A DNA stretch of 64,000 nucleotides, taken from NCBI RefSeq assembly GCF_030253575.1, contig NC_080558.1, positions 6,830,001 through 6,894,000 on the forward strand, read 5' to 3'. The notes beneath the pieces were generated by a model. The model was not told the origin of the DNA and ran no database searches. It was given only the letters and a program-made list of their open reading frames with translations. Source of the stretch: Rhododendron vialii. Its lineage: Eukaryota > Streptophyta > Magnoliopsida > Ericales > Ericaceae. The position numbers and the translations under genes are program-made. Each line of letters opens with the position of its first letter. The first letter of the stretch is position 1. This document shows, piece after piece, positions 45,791 to 55,907 of the stretch.

Positions 45791-46258
45791 AATAGACATC
45801 ACTTAAAAACATGTGGTAAACAGTGTATATGAGGAACACCTGATTACATCATATATTAACAAGCAAGAGCACACATACCACCCAGCAAGAGCACATATAC
45901 TAATTAATGCAATAATTAGTTATGAATTGCATTTTATTTTGTGAAGTTTAAAGATTTTGATCAAAAGCCTAATATCATTACTGCCTGCGAAACCATATAC
46001 CCCTAATTAGACTGACGTTCAAAGACCACTTGTGGTTATTTTGAATCGAGTTTAGTCATCCATGGCACATTGTAAGTATTCTATGCACTATCTCATGTGA
46101 GCTTTCCGCCGTATGCTTATGATTTTGTTTATACCTGTTTTTTCAGGAACTAGGAATGAGGTGTGATTCCCCAGAATTGAATCGATTTTATTCTAGTCTT
46201 GGCGGAGTGAAGACTTGTGCTTGCTCTATGTTATAAATTTGGAATGTAAGGAGAGCTA

Positions 46259-46498
46259 GGCTCCGTTCCGGAAATGGAAAAAAGCCCTTATTTTTTAAGA
46301 AGGTAATTTCAAGCTCAAAAATTATAAACTTATTGAAATCTAAAAATATGCAATATGGATCTTGTTGAAAAGATCTAATCGAAATCTTTTATACGATACA
46401 AAAAAAAATTGAAAAATTATTTTTCATTTTTATTATTTTTTAGTTTGAAAATGTAAAATAAGCTGCTTATTTTTTAAGAAAGTTTCTGGAACGGAGCC
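46259..46498. mobile_element. MITE, 240 bp, TA target duplication
   Basis: Inverted ends GGCTCCGTTCCGGAAA and TTTCTGGAACGGAGCC, flanked by TA at 46257-46258 and 46499-46500. Subterminal 'cttattttttaagaa' is repeated near both ends. The paralogous flanks at 8340 and 12768 lack it. The TA duplication fits the Tc1/mariner group. Confidence 0.85.
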
Positions 46499-46554
46499 TA
46501 ATTTTTTTTTTCTTTTAATGACTGCAATATTGATGCATATGGACATATCTAGTA

Positions 46555-46790
46555 CTCCCTCCGTCCCATTTTTATTGTCCATTTTCGTTTTTCGTGTCTT
46601 TCTTTCAACGCTTATATTTCCCAATCTAAAATGTTTTTCATAATTTTGAAAATTTTGTATTATAAATCTAATCGAGAACTATCAAACAAGATCCATATTG
46701 CATATTTTTTGAGATTCATATTGGAAGATATAAGCGTTGAAAGAATGGCACGAAAAACGAAAATGGTCTATAAAAATGGGACGGAGGGAG
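46555..46790. mobile_element. Stowaway-type MITE, 236 bp
   Basis: Inverted ends CTCCCTCCGTCCCATTTTTA and TAAAAATGGGACGGAGGGAG with TA target duplications at 46553-46554 and 46791-46792. CTCCCTCCGT is the hallmark terminus of Stowaway (Tc1/mariner) elements. Confidence 0.95.
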
Positions 46791-47588
46791 TACTTGCATA
46801 GCTCTAGGAGCACCTGCAGCCGATGGCTCTTTGGGAAACTTATTTGTATGGTTATGGCTTGTTCAGTGTTATCAATGTTTAATGGATGAATTTTGCCTCC
46901 GCTTTTGCTTTTGCCCTCTTTAGAACATTAATGGTGTTCAGTGATATTTTTAGTCTTGAGATGGCAAGAACTTCAAATGCATTGCCAGACACAAAGCCAC
47001 AAGTTGTTACCGATTTTGGGTGAGATCAATAGCTTGGTATGGAATCCAAGAGAACGTGTGCGTAGTGCATTAGGACTGTTCGGTTCAAAAATGGATTTCA
47101 TGTGCTCCCCTTCAATTTGGCCACCTCCACCTACTCTAGTCTCAACTCTATAGAAGTTGAAAGGGTGTTCTCTATGTGTTTGTCTGTGGGTTCGAGAAAA
47201 ATCAAAACCCTACACTGTGGACGTGGCTCAAGGCTTTGTTCATTTTTATTCAGCATCTTTAAAGATGCATCTAGCGCCCTAGCTGTGCTCTGTTTTGGCT
47301 TGGGCTTGATTGGTTTCAGCAGAATAAGATTGTGTTTGGAATAACTGGAAAAAGGTCCTCAAATGTAGTTCATTGGATTTATTTACTGTACTTTTGGTAA
47401 CTTGATTGAGAGAGAGAAAGAGAGAGAGATTTCAACACTGTTGGTTTGAGGGAGAATTGAATGTCTCAATTTTCCTTGTAGGGAGAAAATTATTTATTTT
47501 CTTTTCTTTTCTCTCCATTTCTTCCTATCCAAACGGGTTGTTAGTGGGTCAGACAGGCATAAAAATCATCACCAATAGAGATTTTATG

Positions 47589-47855
47589 GGGTTTGAGTCT
47601 CGAAGGCTTATTATGGAAGAAATCATTAAAGCTCTAGAGCATGATGAGATCAACATTATTGGGGTTTGCGGGATGGGCGGTGTGGGCAAGACAACTATGG
47701 TAAATGAAGTTGCAAAAAGATCAAAAGAAGATAATCACTTTGACGAAGTTGCAATAGCCGTCGTTAGCCAAGAGCCAAACCTAACCAATGTTCAGGCTTG
47801 CATTGCAGACATGCTTGGTTTGAAAAATCTTTGTGACGTGGAGAGCCCGATAGCC
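47589..47855 (+). pseudogene. NB-ARC (NBS-LRR resistance gene) fragment
   Basis: The plus frame encodes about 85 residues of a CC-type NBS-LRR protein. It starts with FESRRLIMEEIIKALEHDEI, then IIGVCGMGGVGKTTMVNEVA with an intact P-loop (GMGGVGKTT), then FDEVAIAVVSQEPNLTNVQ (RNBS-A-like). Coding ends abruptly around 47855, before kinase-2, where macrosatellite sequence begins. No coiled coil precedes it; upstream is F-box flank shared with 13640. So both ends are severed and a functional immune receptor is impossible. In full-length family members this region binds ATP/ADP. Confidence 0.88.
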
Positions 47856-47926
47856 GACAGCTGATCTCCTAATTAGAAGCCCGACGCTCCGGCCAAAATG
47901 ATGGGTATACTAATCCCGCTTTAAGA

Positions 47927-48205
47927 AAATCGCAGCCAAGTGTCAAAAGAAGCGGCCAAGAGTAAAAAAAAGTGGCCAAGTGTACTAAAGCGCGGCCAAG
48001 AGTAATAACAAGCGAAATGGAGCAATAAGAAGCGGCCAAGTGTAATAAAACGCGGCCAAGTGTAATAAGACGCGGCCAAGAGCAATAACAAGCGGCTAGG
48101 ACCAATAACAAGCGGCCAAGAGTAATAAAAACTGGCCAAGTGTCAAAACAAGCGGCTAAGAGTAATACGATTCGGCCAAGTGTAATATGATGCAGCCAAG
48201 ATATC
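47927..48205 (+). repeat. 20-21 bp minisatellite, unit 1
   Basis: About 13 tandem copies of the form GCGGCCAAGAGTAATAAGAA, alternating in part with GTGTAATAA and GAGCAATAA variants. Minus-strand open frames across it (LLLLAASYYSWPL-type) are products of the period and are not genes. Confidence 0.88.
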
Positions 48206-48412
48206 TGAAAACAAATCATACACTAAAACGCGTGTTCAGTAACCACTCTTTAAAAAATAGCGGGCAGATGTCAAAACATGCTGCCAGGAGTAATAAGATG
48301 CGGCCAAGATGTCCGAAAACAGATCATACGCACACTAATCGCGCTTTTACCAGTAGTAAGCAAGAAGAAAACACATGAATGACAACGATTTGAGCTTCAT
48401 GCTTTGTATTGT

Positions 48413-48793
48413 TCAAGCTGTTGTTGAGAGGCGGGATGGAGTTGAAGAACTACGGAGATGTATGAACGACAATGATTTTACTGATGAAGCCGGGGTGGAG
48501 CAGCGTTGAAGCCGAAGGTTTGATCCATGCTTTTGCTTCTGGAGATCGATCACACCCTCAAATGTAAGAAATCTATGAGCCCGGCCATGGATGTCATATG
48601 TAGGAATAAAATTGTTCTTTTTCCATTTGAAAGTGCCTCGAGGCCCAATTTTTTGTTCAAGATTTGTCTCATATACAAATAAATATGGGCTAACACAAGA
48701 ACCAATGACCTTTGGATTTTTTTTTTGTTGATCCAAAATTATGGAGTTCACAGTTAGATTTTGCACTTTTGAAAATGTTGGCATGGAATTCAA
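48413..48793 (-). other. Conserved 126-codon open frame, unknown
   Basis: The minus frame contains CVSPYLFVYETNLEQKIGP and KKNNFIPTYDIHGRAHRFL. Unit 3 (56130-56510) keeps the same 126-codon frame with about a dozen substitutions; unit 2 does not keep it. I recognise no family. It may be a captured exon or chance. Confidence 0.2.
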
Positions 48794-49407
48794 TGATTCA
48801 TTACATCAAAAAAGAAAAAAGTGAATGCTCCCAAGTAGCAATTCAAATTGCGCCTGAGACACTTTACAAGAAGAGAGAAAATGTGGAAGCGCCCGAGCAC
48901 AACTTATATACACCTGGGGGGCACGCGAATTGCGCCTGACGTGCATGTGATGCAGCAAATATTTTTAATTTATTTTTTTACCTCACTTTTTCTAGTCCGA
49001 ATTGGCAGGAGACTAAAAAAAGGCAATCCTTTAAACATTATAAGGATTGTTAAAGCATAAGAGAGGCACAAGAAGGTGGTACAAAGTGATTCCATGAGAT
49101 CCATCCATGATGATTTCATTGGCATATGTTTTTTTTTTTAGGTATACATGATTCAAAAGTAATCTGTGATTCGTGGTTTGGGCCGCCGGTTGGTTGGTGT
49201 ACTTATTCTTGTAAACTGGGTCAGTAACATGAGAGTTCACTTTGATGAAACATAATTCCTTGATGTGCTTTCACTGTTATTGGCTTTTGTTGCAATTCCA
49301 ACGGTAAATTCTTAGAAATCCGCAAGCAAATAGGACCTGGAATATGTGAATGTATACGTCTAGGAGTATAATGCATTTAGATGTGCATTTCTGAATCCCA
49401 GCAGTGG

Positions 49408-49509
49408 ATGGAGGTGGCATTTGAGCGAAAAGATGCAGACGATTGGATTTATATAGGGAAAGGAGCTGCCAATCTCGTTCTTGCTCACTCCGAATCCTCT
49501 CCTGTATTT
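49408..49509 (+). pseudogene. IPK1: IPK1 (inositol-pentakisphosphate 2-kinase) exon-1 fragment, unit 1
   Basis: The ATG opens a frame encoding MEVAFERKDADDWIYIGKGA followed by ANLVLAHSESSPVF. This matches the N-terminus of plant IPK1, which starts with ME....KDA.DWIY.GEGGANLVLAY..SSP.F and contributes the glycine-rich ATP loop. IPK1 makes phytate (InsP6) from InsP5. A plausible acceptor 'tgaatcccagcag' lies 3 bases before the ATG and a donor 'gtgtct' follows codon 34. No later IPK1 exon is found in the unit, so this is a captured fragment, not a kinase. Family assignment rests on one 34-residue match seen in three copies. Confidence 0.72.
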
Positions 49510-50404
49510 GTGTCTTCATTTATGCTTCACCTTTTTGATCATTTCTTTGTGCCTCTTCTTTTAATTTTTGATTATACAATAATTCAACTGAGAATTTTTC
49601 CAAACTCCAAAAGCAAAGCAAACAATTAAGTTCTTCCTTCTAAGAATTGGGATTTTCCTTTTGGAGAGTTGTTTGGATTTGCAAATGCATCCTTGTACTT
49701 TGTAAAATGAACTTAAATTCTAGAATAAAATGGAGATTAAAACGAGTTAGTTGACACTTAACATGCTTCACTAAGAAGACGGTGCAATGTACCTACATTA
49801 ATTACTTATGACATTTGCTTTGATTTTGAGTAAACAATTTGATTTTGTCGGATTATTTTTACGCCCTCATGGAACTAAATCTTGATGGACTATCTTTAAA
49901 TGAATATGTGTTGCATAATTGCAAAGCTGCATGTAGACTTACTGTTTTTTTTTTTTGGGGAGGGGGCCAATTAATGTAGATTTATTGTTGGTTAATAATA
50001 CACTACTATCCTTGGGATTTGGACATGCCTGTGCTTGGCAGCGGCACTGCAGAGCGGCCGATCCGACCATTCATCTCGGCGATCGACTGCTCGAATATTT
50101 ATCAAGCAATGAAAGGTTTAGATTTATATGCAATCAAATTCAGTCTGAATGATCTGTACCGAAATGAACGATCGGATGCCGCTCGTCAACCACTTGGCAC
50201 CGGGGTGCTTGGCGGCATCCTTTGGCCCCGTTTGTGATCCATTGACTCCATTCAAGCAAGAAATTGGAAGGGCCCAAAGATTGAGGTGTATGCTTAGACA
50301 GTCACTTGGACACATCTCTATATTAAAATATTAAATGATTGCAGACATTTTTATTTTCCTGCCAAACGAAAATTTCTTTTTGTCTCTATTCATTTTTTTT
50401 TTTT

Positions 50405-50680
50405 TTGCATTTGTTAGTTTGCGTCAAATTTTTGATAACTATTGATTCGTCTCGACGAGATGAGTCAGAGAAACAGAAAATTATGACCCAAGCTCAATTA
50501 TTTTTGGAAAAATAAAAAAAAAGGCCAAACAATATTCAGACTTTTCGAACTTTTTCTTGGCTTTTTTAAAATAATATTTGAGTTTGGGTCATAATTTTAT
50601 GGTTCTTCGATTTCTCTAGTCGAAACGATCCAATAATCCATAAAAGAAAACTTTGACGCAAAACTAACTAACACAAAAGA
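50405..50680. repeat. Fold-back element, unit 1
   Basis: The left arm 'tgcatttgttagtttgcgtc', through 'cgtctcgacgagatgagtc' and 'aaaattatgaccca', pairs with the right arm 'tgggtcataatttta', 'tctctagtcgaaacgat' and 'gacgcaaaactaactaac'. The whole element would form a ~120-bp stem with a short AT loop. Confidence 0.8.
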
Positions 50681-50969
50681 AAATAGAATAAAAATAAAAA
50701 ATAATTAGAAAAACATTATTATGCTTGTAAAAGTATAAAATCCCCAAAAGAGAGCCAGGAAAATATTTTGGGTCAACTGAAAGATTCTTTAAAAGTTTTT
50801 TTTCCTGTTGAGATTTTTTATATGGGTTTCGACTTAAAATGAGGTGGGCCAGCTGGTAAGCTCAATTCAGTCCCCTAACTCCTAGAGCCCCGCTTCAAAA
50901 CCAAAATTCATGATTAGAAGCCCGACGCTCCGGCCAAAATGACGGGTATACTAATCCCGCTTTAAGAAA

Positions 50970-51391
50970 ATCGCGGCCAAGTGTCAAAAAAAGCGGCCAA
51001 CAGTAATAAAAAGCGGCCAAGTGTAGTAAAGCGCGGCCAAGAGTAATAACAAGCGGTTCGGAGCAATAAGAAGCGGAAAGAAGTGGCCAAGAGTAATAAA
51101 AAGCGGCCAAGTGTAATAAAGCGTAGCCAAGAGTAATAACAAGCGGTTTGGAGCAATAAGAAGCGGCCAAGAGCATTAAAAAGCGGCCAAATGTAATACG
51201 ACGCGGCCAAGAGTAATAACAAGCGGCCAAGTGTAATAAGACGCGGCCAAGAGCAATAACAAGCGGACAGGAGCAATAATAAGCGGCCAATAGTAATAAG
51301 AAGCGGCCAAGATTAATAACACCTAGCCAAGTGTCAAAACAAGCGGCTATGAGTAATACGATTTGGCCGAGTGTAATAAGATGCGGCCAAG
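50970..51391 (+). repeat. 20-21 bp minisatellite, unit 2
   Basis: About 20 copies of the same unit, with a short break 'gcggaaagaagtgg' near 51072. Confidence 0.88.
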
Positions 51392-52343
51392 ATATCTGGA
51401 AACAGATCATACACTAAAACGCGTGTTCCGTAACCTCTCTTAAAGAAATAGCGGGCAGATGTCAAAACATGCTGCCAGGAGTAATAAGATGCGGCCAAGA
51501 TGTCCGAAAACAGATCATACGCACATTAATCACACTTTTACCAGTAGTAAGCAAGAAGAAAACGCATGAATGACAACGATTTGAGCTTCATACTTTGTAT
51601 TGTTCAAGCTGTTGTTGAGAGGCGGGATGGAGTTGAAGAACTACGTAGATGTATGAACGACAATGATTTTACTGATGAAGCCGGGGTAGAGCAGCGTTGA
51701 AGCCGAAGGTTTGATCCATGCTTTTGCTTCTGGAGATCGATCACACCCTCAAATGCAAGAAATCTATGAGCCCGGCCGTGGATGTCATATGTAGGAATAA
51801 AATTGTTCTTTTTCCTTTTTAAAGTGCCTCGAGGCCCAATTTTTTGTTCAAGATTTGTCTCATATACAAATAAATATGGGCTAACACAAGAACCAATGAC
51901 CTTTGGATTTTTTTTTTTGTTGATCCAGAATTATGGAGTTCACAGTTAAATTTTGCACTTTTGAGAATGTTGGCATGGAATTCAATGGTTCATTATATCA
52001 AAAAAGAAAAAAGTGAATGCTCCCGAGTAGCAATTTCAAATTGCGCCTGAGACACTTTACAAGAAGAGAGAAAATGTGGAAGCGCCCGAGCACAACTTAT
52101 ATACGCCTGGGGAGCACGTGAATTGCGCCTGACGTGCATGTGATGCAGGAAATATTTTTAATTTATTTTTTTACCTCACTTTTTCTAGTCCGAATTGGCA
52201 GGAGACTAAAAAACGGCAATCCTTTAAACATTGTAAGGATTGTTAAAGCATAAGAGAGGCACAAGAAAGTGGTACGAAGTGATTCCATGAGATCCATCCG
52301 TGATGATTTCATTGGCAATTTTTTTTTTTTTTAGGTATACATG

Positions 52344-53678
52344 TGATAGGTGCATAAATGTGCCTATTTACGCCCCTTAATTTACTCTTGTTATGTCCGT
52401 TTATTATATTATTTAGAGTTTGATACTCGTTTTTATTTATTTCAGAACCTACGGAGCCGTTGGATAATATTTGAAGCTAAATCGATATAAAAATAATTAA
52501 CGATGCAAAGCGAGCTCGATGTCATGCTTAGAGAATGTTATCCTTGCCGATCAAAAATCAACAAGTTGGACCAAGCTTATAATGGATGGAAAGAGAGAAG
52601 CACCCAATAAAATTCCTACAAGATGAATAATTATGTGCATAATGATGGGCCAGTAATTAAAAAGGTCGGCGCCTCCTTTCTCATGAAGATTATTTTCGGC
52701 ACTTATAAAAGGGCTGCAAGGGTTTTTGCTTGGGGATCCGATTGTCTCGCAGAAACGGAAACAGCGGGGGCTGCCAATATATCATATTTTCCCACGGCAG
52801 AAACGGGAGAACGGTGGTGGCCATTAGGATACTTTTTCATCACGCGAAAATAGAGAACTGGGCAGCAATCACCACGCCTCGCGAATCACGGCCAAACCGA
52901 CACAGGAGCTTTGGGTTTTATTCTTTTACTATTTATTAGAAAGCTTTCAGTTTGTTGTTCAATGGAGTTTTGTTCTTACATGATTATTTGTTCTCACTCC
53001 ATGAACGGCTAATCTACTCGGCTAGGGTAATGAGGAGGTCTCTCCAAGTAGCATAGTTGTCTGATTCTAGGGTTTTATGTTCAACTTGATTGTGTGACTT
53101 GATCGATTCATAACTTTTTATGAAGTTTGATATTTTTATGACATTCGAATGTGTTTGTATCCATGGTTTCAAGCACTGTCATACAATGATTTTTAATATT
53201 TCAGGATAGGTTTTGAGATAGACTATACGACGTGAGACGGATCGTGCCGTTGGTTAAATCCAATGAGACGATCTGTGCCATGTTGAGATAGCCTATATGG
53301 AGTGCGAATCTTGATTATCTTTTTGGGAATTATCGATAGGAATTGCTACCCTACGGTAATCTGGTTGAATGTTGAATATGAACACTAGGTTTCGAAACAA
53401 TTGCGTTACAGAGGGAGACTGAATCGGAAACCCTAGTCCCATCTCTCATCAGTTTACAACTCCTTTAATCTGCTTTCTAGTTTAGTTTTAGTTTAATCAA
53501 TCCAAATCAAAATCCAACTTCTCTTTACTTTCTGAATTAAATTAGAAATTAATTGAAACTACTGCAACTCAGCTTTTTACTCCCTGCGGACGATCCTGGA
53601 CTTAACAACTGTTCTTCGGAATACTAGTTAATTCCTTGGTTTTATAAATTATATTTTTGGTGCGAAAACGACAGACCA
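52344..53678 (+). mobile_element. Solo LTR (Ty3/gypsy-like), 1335 bp
   Basis: Starts TGATAGGTGCATAAATGTGC and ends GGTGCGAAAACGACAGACCA, i.e. TG...CA. It is flanked by a perfect 5-bp target duplication 'acatg' (52339-52343 and 53679-53683). Units 1 and 3 show the uninterrupted site 'tacatgattcaaaag' (also 'tttacatgattc'). No internal retrotransposon sequence is present, so it arose by LTR-LTR recombination. The long LTR and its end sequences resemble Athila/Tat-type Ty3/gypsy elements; family is inferred. Small open frames at 52623-52939 are LTR sequence. Confidence 0.93.
52704..52710 (+). promoter_or_regulatory. TATA box of solo LTR
   Basis: TATAAAA in 'cacttataaaagggctgcaa', about 360 bp into the LTR, where the U3 promoter is expected. 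It may still drive outward transcription into the rest of unit 2. Confidence 0.55.
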
Positions 53679-53940
53679 ACATGATCCAAAAGTAATCTGT
53701 GATTCTTGGTTTGGGCCGCCGGTTGGTTGGTGTACTTATTCTTGTAAACTGGGTCAGTAACATGAGAGTTCACTTTGATGAAACATAATTCCATGATGTG
53801 CTTTCACTGTTATTGGCTTTTGTTGCAATTTCAACGGTAAATTCTTAGAAATCTCCAAGCAAACAGGACCTGGTATATGTGAATGTATACGTCTAGGAGT
53901 ATAATGCATTTAGATGTGCATTTCTGAATCCCACCAGTGG

Positions 53941-54042
53941 ATGGAGGTGGCATTTGAGTGAAAAGATGTAGACGATTGGATTTATATAGGGAAAGGAGCT
54001 GCCAATCTCGTTCTTGCTCACTCCGAATCCTCTCCAGTATTT
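53941..54042 (+). pseudogene. IPK1: IPK1 exon-1 fragment, unit 2 (stopped)
   Basis: Same sequence as in unit 1, but codon 7 is TGA (53959-53961) where units 1 and 3 have CGA, and codon 10 is changed (GTA for GCA). The remaining frame (DDWIYIGKGAANLVLAHSES) is intact. Confidence 0.7.
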
Positions 54043-54534
54043 GTGTGTTCATTTATGCTTCACCCTTTTGATCATTTCATTGTGCCTCTTCTTTTAATTT
54101 TTGATTATACAATAATTCAGCTAAGAATTTTTCCAAACTCCAAAAGCAAAGCAAACAATTAAGTTCTTTCTTCCAAGAATTGGGATTTTCCTTTTGAAGA
54201 GTTGTTTGGATTTGCAAATGCATCCTTGTACTTTGTAAAATGAACTTAAATTCTAGAATGAAATGGAGATTAAAACAAGTTAGTTGACACTTAACAGTGG
54301 GTAAATAGAGGAGGCCATAGTAACATGCTTCGCTAAGAAGACGGTGCAATGTACCTACATTCATTACTTATGACATTTCCTTCGATTTTGAGTAAACAAT
54401 TTGATTTTGTCGGATTATTTTTACGCCCTCATGGAACTAAATCTTGATGGACTATCTTTAAATGAATATGTGTTGCATAATTGCAAAGCTGCATGTAGAC
54501 TTATTGTTTTTTTCTTTCTTTCTTTTTTTTTTGT

Positions 54535-54568
<34 letters not shown>
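54535..54568 (+). repeat. 34-base homopolymer G tract
   Basis: Uninterrupted G34 following a T/C-rich run. Unit 1 has only 'ggggaggggg' here and unit 3 has C4-G19. Such a tract is prone to G-quadruplex formation and to assembly error. Confidence 0.9.
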
Positions 54569-54570
<2 letters not shown>

Positions 54571-55007
54571 GGGGGCAAGTAATGTAGACTTATTGTTGGT
54601 TAATAATTCATATCTATCCTTGGGATTTGGACATGCCTATGCTTGGCAGTGGTACTTCTGAGCGGCTGATCCGACCGTTCATCTCGGCGATCGACTGCTC
54701 GAATATTCATCAAGCAATGAAAGGTTTAGATTTATATGCGATCAGATTCAGTCCGAGTGATCTATACCGAAATGAACGATTGGACGCCGCTTGGCACCCA
54801 TTTGGCACCGAGGTGCTTGGCGGCAACCTTTGGCCCCGTTTGTGATCCATTGACTCCATTCAAGCAAGAAATTGGAAGGGCCCAAAGATTGAGGTGTATG
54901 CTTAGACAGTCACTTGGACACATCTCTATATTAAAATATTAAATGATAATATACATTTTTATTTTCCTGCCGAACGGAATTTTCTTTTTGTCTCAATTCA
55001 TTTATTA

Positions 55008-55280
55008 TTTTTGCATTTGTTAGTTCGCGTCAAATTTTTGTCAACTATTGATTCGTCACGACGAGATGAGTCGGAGAAATAGAAAATTATGACCCAAGTA
55101 TTTTGGGAAAAATCCAAAAAAAAGGCCAGACAATATTCAGACTTTTCGGACTTTTTCTTGGCTTTTTAAAAATAATATTTGAGTTTGGGTCATAATTTTA
55201 TGGTTCTTCAATTTCTCTAGTCGAAACGATCCAATAATCCATAAAAAAAACTTTGACGTAAAACTAACTAACGCAAAAGA
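55008..55280. repeat. Fold-back element, unit 2
   Basis: Same inverted arms as at 50405-50680, with small indels. Confidence 0.78.
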
Positions 55281-55557
55281 AAATTGAATAAAAGAAAAAA
55301 ATTATTAATCTTGTAAAAGTATAAAATCCCCAAAAGAGAGCCAGGAAAATATTTTGGGTCAACTGAAAGATTCTTTAAAAGTTTTTTTTTTCTGTAGATA
55401 TTTTTTAAATGGGTTTCAGCTTAAAATGAGGTGGGCCAGCTGATAAGCTCAATTCAGTCCCCTAACTCCTAGAGCCCCGCTTCAAAACACAAATTCCTGA
55501 TTAGAAGCCCAACGCTCCGGCCAAAATGACGGGTATACTAATCCCGCTTTAAGAAAA

Positions 55558-55907
55558 TCGCGGCCAAGTGTAATAAAGCGCAGCCAAGAGTAATAACAAG
55601 CGGTTCGGAGCAATAAGAAGTGGCCAAGAGCAATAAGAAGCGGCCAAGTGTAATAAGACGCGGCCAATTGTAATAACAAGCGGCCAAGTGTAATAAGACG
55701 CGGCCAAGAGCAATAACAAGTGGTTAGGAGCAATAACAAGCGGCCACTGGCAATAATTAGCATCTAGGAGCAATAACAAGCGGCCAGAGGCAATAATAAG
55801 CGGCCAATAGTAATAAGAAGCGGCCAAGAGTAATAACAACCGGCTAAGTGTCAAAACAAGCAGCTATGAGTAATACGATTCGGCCAAGTGTAATAAGATG
55901 CGGCCAA
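55558..55907 (+). repeat. 20-21 bp minisatellite, unit 3
   Basis: About 16-17 copies of the same unit, more diverged in the middle ('gcggccactggcaataatta'). Confidence 0.88.

Larger units (their letters stand above)
45791..47588 (+). repeat. Beta-type 3' flank, second part
   Basis: Resumes the flank with 'acacctgatta' and continues through 'gtcatccatggcacattgt', 'tcaggaactaggaatgagg' and 'ccaaacgggttgttagtggg', matching 7900-8560 and 12350-13660. It is interrupted by two adjacent MITEs. Confidence 0.7.
47874..50911 (+). repeat. Macrosatellite unit 1 (~3.04 kb)
   Basis: Begins 'tagaagcccgacgctccggc'. Order of parts: 20-21 bp minisatellite (47927-48205), region with a conserved minus-strand frame (48413-48793), IPK1 exon-1-like sequence (49408-49509), T-run/G-rich junction (~49944-49970), GC-rich block (49990-50240), fold-back element (50405-50680). 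The same order is found in units 2 and 3. It directly abuts the NB-ARC fragment. Confidence 0.9.
50912..55499 (+). repeat. Macrosatellite unit 2 (~3.25 kb plus solo LTR)
   Basis: Same order as unit 1, interrupted by a 1335-bp solo LTR and its 5-bp duplication at 52344-53683. Its minisatellite (50970-51391) is longer than in unit 1, and the 126-codon minus frame of units 1 and 3 is broken here. Its G tract reaches 34 bases. Confidence 0.9.

Noticed and set aside
47869-48219. Minus-strand leucine-rich open frames (also at 50895-51410, 55482-55854, 58631-59103)
   Set aside because: They lie wholly on the 20-21 bp minisatellite and two or three frames are open at once with the same LLLLAASYYSWPL period. 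The amino-acid pattern is a by-product of the repeat, not a membrane protein.
50019-50237. 72-codon frame kept in all three macrosatellite units (54627-54845, 57780-57998)
   Set aside because: Open in all copies, but the substitutions change amino acids freely and the GC-rich block resembles a common transposon-derived sequence. I see no sign of purifying selection.
52623-52939. Two overlapping open frames
   Set aside because: They lie inside the solo LTR downstream of its TATA box and differ in frame; LTRs of this type do not encode proteins.
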